64,000 bases of DNA, from NCBI RefSeq assembly GCF_001238275.1, contig NZ_LGTB01000002.1, forward strand, positions 62,001-126,000. The letters are read 5' to 3'. This document shows positions 8,033 to 19,708 of this stretch, piece after piece (within the stretch, counting starts at the first letter, position 1; every line of letters starts with the position of its first letter). The position numbers and the translations under genes were made by a program. Source of the DNA: Bradyrhizobium viridifuturi. Lineage in GTDB: Bacteria > Pseudomonadota > Alphaproteobacteria > Rhizobiales > Xanthobacteraceae. The notes beneath the pieces are model-generated. The model saw only the letters and a list, made by a program, of their open reading frames with translations. It had not been told where the DNA came from and did no database searches.

Positions 8033-9727
8033 ATGTCAAGGACAGTCGCGGACGTTCTGGTTGGCACGCTAGAGCAGATCGGCGTCAGGCATATCTTCGG
8101 CTTGATCGGCGACTCACTCAATCCGCTTGCCGACGCCGTGCGTCGCAGCAGGATCGAATGGATCGGAGTCAGGCACGAGGAAGGCGCGGCGCTGGCAGCC
8201 GCCGGACAAGCCAAGCTGACCGGACAACTCACGGTATGCGCGGGCACAACGGGCCCGGGCAGCAACCATCTCGTTGCCGGTCTTTATGAGGCCTGCCGCG
8301 ACCATGCGCCCGTGCTAGCACTCTCGGGCGACATGCCGCGCAGGTTCCATGGCAGCGACTACATCCAGAGTACCGAGCCCGATCTCTTGTTTCGCGACGT
8401 CTCGCTTTACACCGAAACCATCGCGACCGCGGCGCAAGCGCCAGCGGTCATTCATCAGGCGATCGCCGCGGCCTATGCCGGGCCTGGTGTTGCGCATCTG
8501 ACGCTTCCCCAGGACGTGCTAGCCGCGAAAGCCGAAGGCAGCGTCTCCAGCATCGCCACGCTCAAACGGCGGCCCGAATTTGCGGCGAGCGGGCAGGACA
8601 TTGCCGCGATGGCGCGCCGCATCGATGCCGTCGACCGTATCGTGATCATGTGCGGCGCCGGCTGTCACGGCGCCATCGACGAACTGCGTAACCTCTCGGA
8701 CCATCTCAGGGCACCCCTGGTCCATTCGCTTCGCGGCAAGGAGTTGATGGCCTATGACGACCCCCGCTGGATGGGCGGGCTCGGCATGATCGGGACCAAG
8801 CCGGTCTACGAAGCCGTCCAGGATTGCGAGCTTTTGCTGATGGTCGGCACCGATTACCCCTACTCCAATTTCCTACCCGACCAGGACAAAGTGATTCAGA
8901 TCGACGAGCGGCCGCAGGTACTGGGCCGGCGCGCGCCGACGACGCTTGGCGTCACTGGCTCGGCGCGGCCGACGCTGGCGCTGTTGCTTGGCAAGGTCGC
9001 TCCGAAAACTGACGGCCTGTTCTGGGACCTAGTCACGAAAGAGCGTCGGAAATGGGACGAGATGCTCGACAAGCAGGCCGACCTGCGGCGCAGCAAGGAC
9101 AATCTTCATCCACAGGCGGTAGCGCGCGCGGCCGGCGATCTCGCCCGCCCTGATGCGATCTTCGTTCTCGATACCGGGTTGAATACGCTGTGGTCGGCCA
9201 ACTGGATCCGCCAGACCGGCACGCAGCGGATCATCGGCTCCTTCAACAATGCGGCCGTCGGGACAGCGCTTGGGCAGGCCAACGGCGTGCAGGCCCTGGA
9301 TCGGTCGCGTCAGGTGATCGCGATGACTGGCGACGGCGGCTTCAACATGCTGATGGGCGAATTCCTCACAGCAGTCCAACACAAGCTGCCAGTCAAGATT
9401 GTCGTCTACAACAATTCAGCGCTTGGCCTGATCACGTTGGAGGCCGAGAGCGTCGGTCTGGTGCCGTTCCGTCGGGCAATCGAGTTTCCCAATCCGGACT
9501 TTGCCGCGCTGGCGCGCGCCTGCGGCGGTCATGGCTTCGTGGCCAGAACTCCAGCGCAGCTGATGTCGGCACTGGCCGAGGCGTTCACCGTCGAAGGACC
9601 AGCGATCGTGGAGGCCGTGGTGGTCGCCGACGAGATGCCCAACCTGCCTCATGTCGATTTGGGGCAGGTCGGGCGCTTTGCACTCGCCAAGATCAAAGAA
9701 GCCGTGCTCGCCGTGACGGGCGGCTGA
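8033..9727 (+). CDS. Thiamine-diphosphate enzyme, pyruvate oxidase/acetolactate synthase-like
   Basis: A 564-residue enzyme of the POX/AHAS superfamily with the three usual domains: PYR (1-165, catalytic Glu in VRHEEGAAL), a central Rossmann-like domain (about 190-320, MCGAGCHGAIDEL) and the PP domain (355-530) with the cofactor motif GDGGFNMLMGE ending at NNSALG. Candidate reactions are oxidative or non-oxidative decarboxylation of pyruvate or another 2-oxo acid; the substrate cannot be told from motifs. No catalytic C-terminal membrane peptide like that of E. coli PoxB is evident. The ATG at 8033 follows AGGGAGCGCAAG and is preferred to an in-frame TTG at 8012. A FixK-like box is 77 nt upstream. 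Confidence 0.88.
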   Translation: MSRTVADVLVGTLEQIGVRHIFGLIGDSLNPLADAVRRSRIEWIGVRHEEGAALAAAGQAKLTGQLTVCAGTTGPGSNHLVAGLYEACRDHAPVLALSGDMPRRFHGSDYIQSTEPDLLFRDVSLYTETIATAAQAPAVIHQAIAAAYAGPGVAHLTLPQDVLAAKAEGSVSSIATLKRRPEFAASGQDIAAMARRIDAVDRIVIMCGAGCHGAIDELRNLSDHLRAPLVHSLRGKELMAYDDPRWMGGLGMIGTKPVYEAVQDCELLLMVGTDYPYSNFLPDQDKVIQIDERPQVLGRRAPTTLGVTGSARPTLALLLGKVAPKTDGLFWDLVTKERRKWDEMLDKQADLRRSKDNLHPQAVARAAGDLARPDAIFVLDTGLNTLWSANWIRQTGTQRIIGSFNNAAVGTALGQANGVQALDRSRQVIAMTGDGGFNMLMGEFLTAVQHKLPVKIVVYNNSALGLITLEAESVGLVPFRRAIEFPNPDFAALARACGGHGFVARTPAQLMSALAEAFTVEGPAIVEAVVVADEMPNLPHVDLGQVGRFALAKIKEAVLAVTGG

Positions 9728-9779
9728 CACGACGCAACACTCTTGCCCCTTGGCCGTGATTTGGCTCGGAGCCATTTGG

Positions 9780-9793
9780 TTGACGATCGTCAG
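9780..9793. promoter_or_regulatory. FixK/FNR-like box
   Basis: TTGACGATCGTCAG differs from the palindrome only in the last base. It is 61 nt upstream of the old yellow enzyme start. Confidence 0.65.
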
Positions 9794-9854
9794 TGAGGAG
9801 CGTCTTCCGCGTGGCTAGCATCAAGCGAGATTTGCCTTTGCCAGGAGCAGCCCG

Positions 9855-11066
9855 ATGGATGATATGGTGACCACGATATCAACGCAAGAACCGAGCCGGG
9901 AGAGGGATGCCGGACCGCTGTTCCAGCCTTACCGCCTTGGTCCATTCAATCTGCCGCATCGCGTGGTGATGGCGCCGCTGACGCGCTCGCGTGCCCGTCA
10001 GCCTGGCAACGTGCCGGGCTCGCTCGCGGCCTGTTACTATGCGCAGCGCGCCTCGGCCGCGCTGATTGTCAGCGAGGCGACGCAGGTGTCCATGCAGGGT
10101 CAGGGCTATGCCTGGACACCTGGCATCCACAGCCGCGAGCAGGTTGAGGCGTGGCGGCGCATCACCGACGCGGTGCATCAGTCGGCAGGATTGATGTTCT
10201 GCCAGCTCTGGCACGTCGGCCGTATTTCACATCCGGCGCTACAGCCAGACAACATGCTGCCCGTCGCTCCGTCAGCCATTATCCCGGCTGGAAAGGCCTT
10301 CATCGAAAATGAGCGCGGCGAAGGCACGCTCGTTCCCTTTGTACGCCCCCGCGCTCTCGATATCGAGGAGATGCCCTACGTAGTGGCGCAATACGTGCGC
10401 GCCGCAAAGAATGCGGTGGCGGCCGATTTCGACGGCGTGGAGATTCATGCGGCGAACGGCTATCTGCTCGATCAGTTCATTGAGAGCGGCACCAATCGAC
10501 GCAATGACACCTATGGTGGCCCAGTGGAAAACCGCGCCCGCCTGCTGTTCGAAATCGTTGAGGCCCTGACGCCGATCTGGGGACCGGATCGTATCGGCGT
10601 GCGCATATCCCCGATGGGAAAACTGAACGACATCGGTGACCAGAACCCTGAAGCCACGTTTGGTTATGTCGCCGAACGGCTGAGCGAATACGAACTCGCC
10701 TATCTGCATATGGTCAATCCCGCTCTGGAGCAGATGCAGAACGCAAAGGACCCGGATCCGCGCGCGCTCGCCATGGCCAAGCTGGTTCGCAAGAAATTCA
10801 AGGGAACCCTGATCGCGGCAGGCGGCTTCGATGCCGAGAGCGGAGCGCGGTGGCTGCGCGAGGGATGGGCCGACCTGATCGCGTTCGGCCGGAAATTCAT
10901 TGCCAACCCTGATCTGCCGGAGCGTCTGCGCCTCAGCGCGGAGCTCAACACCGACGATCCCAGCACCTACTACGGCGGTGGTGAGAAGGGATATACCGAC
11001 TATCCATCGCTGGCCCAGGATCGAGGGGAACAACCCAAGCCGTGCGTCGACCAAAGCTGGCGATGA
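9855..11066 (+). CDS. Old yellow enzyme family alkene reductase
   Basis: A 403-residue FMN-dependent NAD(P)H:flavin oxidoreductase that reduces activated C=C bonds of enals, enones or nitro compounds. The TIM-barrel signatures are plain: LFQPYRLGPFNLPHRVVMAPLTRSRA at the FMN phosphate end (split here as LGPFNLPHRVVMAPLTRSRA), CQLWHVGRISH, the substrate motif DGVEIHAANGYLLDQF, and the C-terminal FMN loop IAFGRKFIANPDLPERL. It is followed 44 nt later by an aldehyde dehydrogenase, so both probably detoxify reactive carbonyls. A one-off FixK-like box is 61 nt upstream. An N-terminal fragment of a second copy lies at 22.4 kb. Confidence 0.93.
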   Translation: MDDMVTTISTQEPSRERDAGPLFQPYRLGPFNLPHRVVMAPLTRSRARQPGNVPGSLAACYYAQRASAALIVSEATQVSMQGQGYAWTPGIHSREQVEAWRRITDAVHQSAGLMFCQLWHVGRISHPALQPDNMLPVAPSAIIPAGKAFIENERGEGTLVPFVRPRALDIEEMPYVVAQYVRAAKNAVAADFDGVEIHAANGYLLDQFIESGTNRRNDTYGGPVENRARLLFEIVEALTPIWGPDRIGVRISPMGKLNDIGDQNPEATFGYVAERLSEYELAYLHMVNPALEQMQNAKDPDPRALAMAKLVRKKFKGTLIAAGGFDAESGARWLREGWADLIAFGRKFIANPDLPERLRLSAELNTDDPSTYYGGGEKGYTDYPSLAQDRGEQPKPCVDQSWR

Positions 11067-11110
11067 CCAAGACTGCCGCCTGGCCGAGCGTGATGTGAGG
11101 ACAATGAGCC

Positions 11111-12477
11111 ATGACATTTCAATCCATCAACCCGACCACCGGTGAGCCGTTTGCAACGTATGATGAATGGCCGACCGAGGTCGTGCAAGACGTCGTCGGT
11201 AAGGTTCACCGGGATTACCTCGCCTGGCGCCAAACCGGTTTCGACCACCGCGCTTCGCTGATGCGCAACGCCGCCGACATCCTCAACAGAAATGCGCGCG
11301 ACTATGCTAAGCTGATGGCGGAGGAGATGGGAAAGCCCCTGCAAGAAGGCGTTGCAGAAGCCGAAAAATGTGCCAAGCTTGCGAGTACTTTGCTGAAAAC
11401 GCGGAGAACTTCCTGTCACGTCTACCGATACGGACGGAGGCACGCACGACTTTCGTAGCGTTCAATCCGATCGGCGTGGTTCTCGCGGTCATGCCCTGGA
11501 ATTTTCCATTCTGGCAGGTCTTTCGCTTCGCAGCGCCGAGCCTGATGGCGGGCAATGCAGCATTGCTCAAGCACGCCTCGAACGTGCCCGGTTGCGCGCT
11601 CGCCATCGAACAGATCTTTCGCGACGCAGGCTTTCCCCAAAACCTGTTCCGCACGTTGATGATCGCAAGCAAGCAGGTCGCGGCCCTGATCGAGCATCCG
11701 CTCGTGCGCGCGGTGACTCTGACCGGCAGCGGCGCCGCCGGGCGCGCGGTCGCGAGCAAGGCCGGCGCCATGCTCAAAAAGACAGTGCTCGAGCTCGGCG
11801 GCAGCGACCCCTATCTGGTCCTCGAAGACGCCGATCCCGACTTGGCGGCCGCCATCTGCGCCCGAGGCCGCCTGGTGAATTCGGGCCAGAGCTGCATTGC
11901 CGCCAAACGATTCATTGTGGTCGAAAAAGTCAGGCCGGCTTTCGAAAAACGCTTTGTTGAGCTGATGAGCCGGACCAGAATGGGAGACCCGTTCGAGCAT
12001 GGGACAGAGATGGGCCCGCTGGCGCGGCACGATTTGCGAGACACGCTACACCGGCAAGTGACCTCCAGTGTCGCGAAGGGCGCCCGCCTGCTTCTTGGTG
12101 GGACTGTGCCGAATCATCCGGGCGCTTACTATCCGCCGACCGTCATTACCGACGTGAGCAAGGGCATGCCGGCTTATGAAGAGGAATTGTTCGGCCCGGT
12201 TGCGGCCATCATTCCGACCCGAAGCGAGGTCGAGGCGATTGCGGTCGCGAACGACACCGCGTTTGGGCTTGGTGGCGCCGTGATCACCGGCGATCTTGCG
12301 CGTGGAGAAATAATCGCCGAAACCGAGATCGAAGCGGGAATGGTCTTTGTCAACGACAACGTTCATTCTGATCCGAGACTGCCGTTTGGAGGCATCAAGG
12401 AAAGCGGCTATGGACGTGAATTGTCCGCCTACGGCATCCGGGAGTTCGTCAACATCAAGACCGTGATGGTCGCGTGA
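11111..12477 (+). pseudogene. Succinate-semialdehyde-type aldehyde dehydrogenase, frameshifted
   Basis: The whole gene for an NAD(P)+-dependent aldehyde dehydrogenase is present in two frames. Residues 1-90 (FQSINPTTGEPFATYDEWP to EGVAEAEKCAK) are in one frame; from about 11376 the protein continues in another with CEYFAENAENFLS, VMPWNFPFWQ, the catalytic ELGGSDPYLVLEDAD, SGQSCIAAKRFIV and PFGGIKESGYGRELS. Comparison with family spacing implies one missing base at about 11374-11380, just after a run of five A. An internal ATG at 11368 could give a shorter product lacking part of the N-terminus. It follows the old yellow enzyme by 44 nt and probably shared its FixK-like box. A sequencing error is as likely as a real mutation. 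Confidence 0.82.
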
Positions 12478-12492
12478 AGCGCCCTCTGCGGC

Positions 12493-12951
12493 TCAGACTG
12501 CGGACGCTGCCGATGGTGTGTGCTGACGCAACCATTGGCGCAATGCCTCGGCGGGGATGGCGCCTGCACGTTGCGCGACGACATTCCCTTTATGGAATAG
12601 CATCAGGGTTGGAATGCTTCGAATGTTGTAGTGGGCCGATAACTCTGCTTCCGCCTCGGTGTCGACCTTCAGGAAGCGAAGTTCAGGTTCGAACTCGCCA
12701 GCGACTCGCTCGAGAACCGGTGCCATAGCCTTGCAGGGCCCACACCACTCCGCCCAGAAATCGACCACGACGGGAATGTCGTTGCGCTGGATGTGGGTCG
12801 CAAAGGTGCTAGCGGAAGCCGGCGTCGGATGTCCCGTAAACAGGAGTTGGTGGCAGTGTCCGCATTTTGCCCGGCGCGCATCCTTCCTGGCCGGATAACG
12901 GTTGATTCTCGTGCAATGCGGGCAAACGACGTGGCGGGCCTCTTCGCTCAT
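12493..12951 (-). CDS. trxC: Thioredoxin 2
   Basis: A 152-residue thioredoxin with the extra N-terminal zinc domain that defines TrxC: two pairs of cysteines, CPHC at about 10-13 and CGHC at about 30-33, then the thioredoxin fold with the redox site WAEWCGPCKAMAP and the cis-proline loop SIPTLMLFHKG. It reduces protein disulfides in the cytoplasm and is often induced by oxidative stress. It is the last gene of a reverse-strand set with an aldo/keto reductase (18 nt gap) and an exported protein, behind the 14318 box. Confidence 0.93.
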   Translation of the reverse strand: MSEEARHVVCPHCTRINRYPARKDARRAKCGHCHQLLFTGHPTPASASTFATHIQRNDIPVVVDFWAEWCGPCKAMAPVLERVAGEFEPELRFLKVDTEAEAELSAHYNIRSIPTLMLFHKGNVVAQRAGAIPAEALRQWLRQHTPSAASAV

Positions 12952-12969
12952 GGTTCGATGTATCCCGAA

Positions 12970-13821
12970 TCAATGCGACGCAAGAGGTTGCTTGCGGTCT
13001 GGCGGCGGAAAGGCTTTGTCGAGGTCGGCTAGATCCCGTGGCGTCAGGCGAACGTCGAGCGCCCCACGGTTTTCGCGAACATGCTCAGGCTTGCTCGACT
13101 GCGGTATCGCACAAACTCCCTCCTGGCGCAGTACCCAGGCCAGCGCCACTTGTGCCGGCGTCACGCCAAGACGCGCCGCAATTTTCAAGAGTGCCGCATG
13201 ACCCAGCATGCGGCCCTGTTCGATCGGCGAGTAGGCGATGACGGGGACACCGCTGCGCTGGCACCAGGGCAGAAGATCGTACTCGATCCCGCGGCGCTCG
13301 AGATTATAGAGCACCTGATCGGCCACGACGTTCGAACCATCGGGCAAGTCGACGAGTTCCTGCATGTCATCGAGGTCGAAATTGCTGACACCCCAGTACC
13401 GGATCTTGCCCGCGCCCACCAGAGTTTCGAAGGCGTCGAGAGTCTCTTCCAGAGGAATCAGCCCTCGCCAATGCAGAAGATAGAGGTCGATCTCATTCAC
13501 TCGAAGCCGAGCCAGGCTTCGGTCGCAAGCGGCCATCGTACCGTGCCGGGTACCATTTTGAGGCAACAGCTTGCTCACCAGAAAGACTTCGTCTCGCCGG
13601 CCCTTGATAGCCTCGCCGACGAGTCTTTCGGCGCCGCCGTCCGCATACATTTCGGCCGTATCGATCAGGCTCATGCCGAGATCGATCCCGAGGCGCAGCG
13701 CGTTGATCTCGTTGGTCCGGTTCAGCGGATTCTCGGCCATATGCCAAGTCCCTTGGCCAAGCATTGGAACATGCTCCCCTGAAGGGAGCACGATGGTGCG
13801 CGTGGCCTCAGTCACAGTCAT
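12970..13821 (-). CDS. Aldo/keto reductase
   Basis: A 283-residue NADPH-dependent reductase of aldehydes and ketones. Family signatures are in order: [11 protein letters not shown] near the N-terminus, [16 protein letters not shown] with the catalytic Asp and Tyr, the catalytic Lys in FLVSKLLP, His in LYLLHWRG, and the C-terminal cofactor segment [15 protein letters not shown]. The physiological substrate is unknown. It lies between the exported protein (18 nt) and trxC (18 nt), the tight spacing of an operon. Confidence 0.92.
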   Translation of the reverse strand: MTVTEATRTIVLPSGEHVPMLGQGTWHMAENPLNRTNEINALRLGIDLGMSLIDTAEMYADGGAERLVGEAIKGRRDEVFLVSKLLPQNGTRHGTMAACDRSLARLRVNEIDLYLLHWRGLIPLEETLDAFETLVGAGKIRYWGVSNFDLDDMQELVDLPDGSNVVADQVLYNLERRGIEYDLLPWCQRSGVPVIAYSPIEQGRMLGHAALLKIAARLGVTPAQVALAWVLRQEGVCAIPQSSKPEHVRENRGALDVRLTPRDLADLDKAFPPPDRKQPLASH

Positions 13822-13839
13822 GGTATGATTCCCTTGCGT

Positions 13840-14250
13840 TCACTGCAGACCCATTTTCACGCATAGCCCCGCGTGACGGATGTCGCAAAATTGGACGTCG
13901 CCGCTCGCGGGATCGATAAACCAGATCACCGGCAGGAACGGATTGATCGTCGCGGAGCCCGTCACGGCATGCGCCACATACGTCTCGTTCAGCGACGGCC
14001 GGCCGATCGTCGTGTCGACCTTGACGCACGAACCATTGTTCGCCGTAAGGTCGCGATAGCTGTAGCGCACTGAACAGACCCAGAATTGATTTTCCTTCTT
14101 GTCGACCACATAGGCCGTGGCTGTTCGGTTGGACGCGGTGTCCCCCACGTCCGGCTCGGGGAACAACTCGTAGTGCATGCCTTGGGCGATCGCCGGCGGC
14201 GCGACAGTGAGCGCGAAAACAATAGCGATGTCTTGCACCAAACCTCGCAT
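13840..14250 (-). CDS. Exported hypothetical protein
   Basis: A 136-residue protein with a signal peptide (MRGLVQDIAIVFALTVAPPAIAQ, here positions 1-23 with cleavage after AIAQ) and a mature domain containing four cysteines (WVCSVRY, GSCVKV, FCDIRH, LCVKMG) that may pair as disulfides in the periplasm. Function unknown. It is the first gene of the set leading to aldo/keto reductase and thioredoxin 2. The start is uncertain because a tandem 15-bp repeat at 14248-14277 provides in-frame ATGs at 14250 and 14265. Confidence 0.65.
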   Translation of the reverse strand: MRGLVQDIAIVFALTVAPPAIAQGMHYELFPEPDVGDTASNRTATAYVVDKKENQFWVCSVRYSYRDLTANNGSCVKVDTTIGRPSLNETYVAHAVTGSATINPFLPVIWFIDPASGDVQFCDIRHAGLCVKMGLQ

Positions 14251-14277
14251 GACCAATCCAGGCATGACCAATCCAGG
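14248..14277. repeat. Tandem 15-bp repeat at a gene start
   Basis: Two adjacent copies of CATGACCAATCCAGG. The repeat is in frame with the exported-protein gene (five codons per unit), so slippage would add or remove a start codon without a frameshift. Confidence 0.85.
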
Positions 14278-14317
14278 GTCGAATGGGGTCTTCTAGCTGC
14301 TTCTAGGCGCGCACGCC

Positions 14318-14331
14318 TTGACCGCTATCAA
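14318..14331. promoter_or_regulatory. FixK/FNR-like box
   Basis: TTGACCGCTATCAA matches TTGAY-N4-RTCAA, 67 nt upstream of the ATG at 14250 of the exported protein-AKR-trxC operon. Confidence 0.72.
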
Positions 14332-14512
14332 TTTCAGGAATGGAGAGCGGCATTGCGGTGCCGATTGCTTGGGGCGGCTGACCGGTTGGTATCACTGCCA
14401 TATGCCTCGGCCGTCAGCATGCGATCGTGAATTTGACTCGCAAGCGGCATCGGGATGAGCAGCGAGCCGGCTGCCGCAAAACTCGCGCGGCAAGGGTCCC
14501 CCGAACGACCAA

Positions 14513-14526
14513 TTGATGACCGTCAA
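14513..14526. promoter_or_regulatory. FixK/FNR-like box
   Basis: TTGATGACCGTCAA matches TTGAY-N4-RTCAA. It is 60 nt upstream of the small zinc-ribbon gene at 14587, the same spacing as for several other boxes here. Confidence 0.68.
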
Positions 14527-14586
14527 GGCCCTTCACACTCTTCGCATCTTAAAGATGCCCAACATGATACAAATCCTGGGTAGCAC

Positions 14587-14787
14587 ATGCAGAGAAACGT
14601 TGCTCCGATCCGCTGTCCCCTATGTGTAAGGCCGTTCCGCTTCGCGATCGCTCCGACGGGCAGGCTTGACTTGATTTGTGTCGATTGCCCGGGGAGCGAT
14701 CCGCTACGTTGGCCCCATCTTTCCAGATTAATGGATGGCGAATTGCGGCCGCCGCAGCAACAGCGACTCATCCAGCGGGTAGAATAG
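14587..14787 (+). CDS. Small zinc-ribbon-like protein
   Basis: A 66-residue protein with CPLC near the N-terminus and CVDC about 20 residues later (IRCPLCVRPFRFAI, LDLICVDCPG), a likely four-cysteine metal site. It has no recognised function. The case for a real gene is the paired cysteines, the start exactly 60 nt after a perfect FixK-like box, and the lack of a better frame. The reverse strand has a longer open frame over the same DNA that looks like a shadow. Confidence 0.55.
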   Translation: MQRNVAPIRCPLCVRPFRFAIAPTGRLDLICVDCPGSDPLRWPHLSRLMDGELRPPQQQRLIQRVE

Positions 14788-15330
14788 TTAATCAGCAATC
14801 CTCCTCACATCAAAACCTGGCCCAACTGCGCATCGCTGCGGCAGAAAGCCCGCCATCGAGCATTGATAGCGTGGTAATTTTGGGCGCGCGATTATACTGG
14901 CCGTTGCCGCCGAAGCGACGTTGTCCGACATCGATGACCCCTTTCTCGGAAGGTGCAAAACATCACGTGCATCGATGAGAGAATTGGTTGATCCACAGTG
15001 GATACGACTTCGGCACAAACGGGCCATGTCGATACGGTTTTGATCGAGGAGATCGACACCCGTTGGTGCGATCCGTGAGCAGCGCGGCCGACGGTGTAGC
15101 ACCCGACCTACGATAAGCTGCGGCGACGCCTCGTATCCGAATGCATCGCCGCTCCTGATTGCTTGCAAGACCCGCACGCCGGCGCTGACGACCGTCAATG
15201 CAACGAGCGCGATGGCAGCATACCTTATTAAAGTACAGGACCTCCGGAGCAAAAATTTCCGGAGCGAATGAATCCACGCTTAAACTTGCCTTGTGCAGTC
15301 AACTGGTCTGAGTCGAATCTAGGAGACAAT
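14788..15330. other. Intergenic region with weak box and doubtful ORF
   Basis: No convincing gene. A reverse-strand frame of 154 codons (15252 down to 14788) begins with a plausible membrane helix (YAAIALVALTVVSAGVRVLQ) but the rest lacks protein-like composition; it may be a short relic. CTGACGACCGTCAA at 15185-15198 is one base from a FixK-like box and lies 132 nt upstream of the PRC-barrel start at 15331. Confidence 0.4.
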
Positions 15331-16095
15331 ATGGCGACTATAACGCAGCACGCACCCACCGCGGCGCGCGGAACAACGTCATCCCTGATCGCAAGTGATC
15401 GCGTCGAAGGAACTGCGGTCTATGACGCGAGCGGTAAGCGCATCGCGAAAATCGAGCAGCTTGTAATCGACAAGGCCGGCGGCCGCGTCGCGTACGCGGT
15501 CCTGAGTTTCGGAGGTTTCCTTGGCATCGGCGCCCACCACTATCCGATTCCCTGGTCGATGTTGGACTTCGATGAGAAGCTCGGCGAATACCGAGTGGAC
15601 GTCGCCGAGGAGCAACTCAAGAACGCCCCGAAAATCGAACAAGGGGATGGGTGGGACCAAGCTAATCTGGACCGCGACGAAGAAGTCTATGGTTATTGGG
15701 AGCAGCCCGGACCGCAGCAACAGGGCCAGACTTCGTCGCTCATCGCTAGCGACTGTGTGGAAGGAATGCCCGTCTATGACGTACACGGCAAGCGCATCGG
15801 GAAGGTCGAACGCCTGATGATCGACAAGGTCACGGGCGAAATCGCCTACGCGATTCTGAGTTTCGGCGGCTTCCTCGGCATCGGCGCCGATCACTATCCG
15901 ATACCGTGGTCGATGCTCACCTACAACGAAAAGCCCGATGGTTTCCAGCTGGACATCACCGAAGAGGAGCTCAAGAACGCCCCGAAGATCGAGCCAGGGG
16001 AAGACTGGGAGAAAACAACTCGGGCCCGCAACCAGGACGTCTACGACTATTGGGAAGTAAGATACTATTGGATCGACGCTTCCGATTTGGGGTGA
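15331..16095 (+). CDS. Protein with two PRC-barrel domains
   Basis: A 254-residue protein made of two near-identical PRC-barrel domains (about 15-110 and 128-235), each with the pattern VYDxxGKRIxKxE, then AYAxLSFGGFLGIGAxHYPIPW and LKNAPKIE. PRC barrels are found in the photosynthetic reaction centre H subunit and in RimM, and free-standing ones in rhizobia often accompany stress genes. The repeat points to an internal duplication. The start at 15331 has ribosome site AGGAGAC; an in-frame ATG at 15268 is less likely. A weak FixK-like box is upstream. Confidence 0.85.
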   Translation: MATITQHAPTAARGTTSSLIASDRVEGTAVYDASGKRIAKIEQLVIDKAGGRVAYAVLSFGGFLGIGAHHYPIPWSMLDFDEKLGEYRVDVAEEQLKNAPKIEQGDGWDQANLDRDEEVYGYWEQPGPQQQGQTSSLIASDCVEGMPVYDVHGKRIGKVERLMIDKVTGEIAYAILSFGGFLGIGADHYPIPWSMLTYNEKPDGFQLDITEEELKNAPKIEPGEDWEKTTRARNQDVYDYWEVRYYWIDASDLG

Positions 16096-16570
16096 ACACT
16101 AGCGTGAGCCTCTCATCGACAATGCAGGCATCTACGCTTGGGCGCGCCGGCGACGTCGTGCAGCCTCATTGTTAGCTCGCGGGGCTTATGACATGCAATT
16201 TGGCCAAGCCTCGATCGAACTGCCAGAATTTGAGATGGCATGAGATTCGCAACCTGTCTACTCTGTCGCGGCTGACGCGTGGACTCAAATCTGCGCCTTC
16301 GCATGGCGAACCGCCCTCAGTCTGACCAGTCGAAATCTCCCGGCCCTCGGCAACCGCCGGGCAGCACCATCTCCGGACACAGCGCATTTCGCCGGTCCCT
16401 TCGGTTGATCGCGCACGAGATTGCGAACGCCGCTGTGCCCACTTGATTGACGGTCGTCAAGGTGACGATCAGTCCACCGCCGTACGCTGGAAAGTATGAT
16501 AGCCGAAGCGCTTGCGGTGCGGAGGGCTACCGGGTCCGGCTCCAGGATTCCGATTCAAGGAAGGCGCCTG
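16096..16570. promoter_or_regulatory. Intergenic region with FixK/FNR-like box for hsp20-lon
   Basis: About 475 bases without a gene. At 16447-16460 it holds TTGACGGTCGTCAA, a perfect FixK-like palindrome, 110 nt upstream of the Hsp20 start. The part before 16440 shows no recognisable feature. Confidence 0.72.
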
Positions 16571-16990
16571 ATGGCCCAGATCGATCCGAGAACACTGATG
16601 TGGACCAGAGCTTGCGAGCTGATCGATCGGGCCGAACGGTTGCATCGCCAGTTCTTCCAGCCAAGGGTCGAGCCGGTCCGCGACCTTTATTGGGAACCGC
16701 CGGTTGATATTGTAGAAACCGAGACCGACGTTCTGGTTACTATAGCGCTTCCGGGCGTTGACGCCGGCGCAGTCAAAGTGTCGGCTCGTACCGGCGAGGT
16801 TTCCGTGGTCGGCTTGCGACGTCCAAGCAACATCCCAGCCGGCAGCATAGTCCATCGGCTCGAAATTCCGTATGGCAGATTCGAGCGCCAGATAGCCCTT
16901 CCCGGCATGTTTCTTCGGCTTGGCGAATCCGAACTGGCCGATGGCAATCTCACGCTTCGCTTCTCTAAGCAGCCTTTTGAAGGCCTTTGA
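16571..16990 (+). CDS. Small heat shock protein Hsp20 (alpha-crystallin)
   Basis: A 139-residue holdase chaperone. After a short N-terminal arm comes the alpha-crystallin domain (about 40-135) with PPVDIVETETDVLVTIALPG at its start and the closing strand DGNLTLRF. The usual A-x-x-x-n-GvL motif appears as LGESELADGNLTLRF, somewhat altered. The ATG at 16571 follows AAGGAAGG; the frame is open from 16496 but the extension is not conserved-looking. It lies 14 nt before lon, so unfolded clients held by Hsp20 and the protease are made together, behind the 16447 box. Confidence 0.88.
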   Translation: MAQIDPRTLMWTRACELIDRAERLHRQFFQPRVEPVRDLYWEPPVDIVETETDVLVTIALPGVDAGAVKVSARTGEVSVVGLRRPSNIPAGSIVHRLEIPYGRFERQIALPGMFLRLGESELADGNLTLRFSKQPFEGL

Positions 16991-17004
16991 CGGGAGGCAG
17001 ATCA

Positions 17005-19437
<2,433 letters not shown>

Positions 19438-19624
19438 GCCGTGCATCGGCGGCAGCGCATTTGATCGGAGAAATTGACCGAGGTCAGCGCGGCAGGCGCG
19501 ACTACCTTGCGTAGATGCGTTTAGTTCAATTTCGGTGCAGATAGTCCGACATAAGTTCTGCCGCACAGCCTTCAGCTGTGCGCACTCGAGCAGCGTGACC
19601 GCCCTACCGCCCCCTGGGTCCGGG

Positions 19625-19638
19625 TTGACCGTCGTCAT
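19625..19638. promoter_or_regulatory. FixK/FNR-like box
   Basis: TTGACCGTCGTCAT has one mismatch in the last base; 70 nt upstream of the DUF1236 gene. The rest of the 270-base gap after lon holds nothing recognised. Confidence 0.6.
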
Positions 19639-19708
19639 GGTGAAACCAAACGCCGCAACCTAGTTTGCCGAATGCGAGACGGGCTGGGAACCAAGAGGAG
19701 ATTCTTCC

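Noticed and set aside
13081..13782. Forward frame over the aldo/keto reductase
   Set aside because: Shadow of the conserved reductase on the other strand.
14523..14798. Reverse 91-codon frame
   Set aside because: The forward zinc-ribbon frame has paired cysteines and a FixK-like box; this frame has neither.
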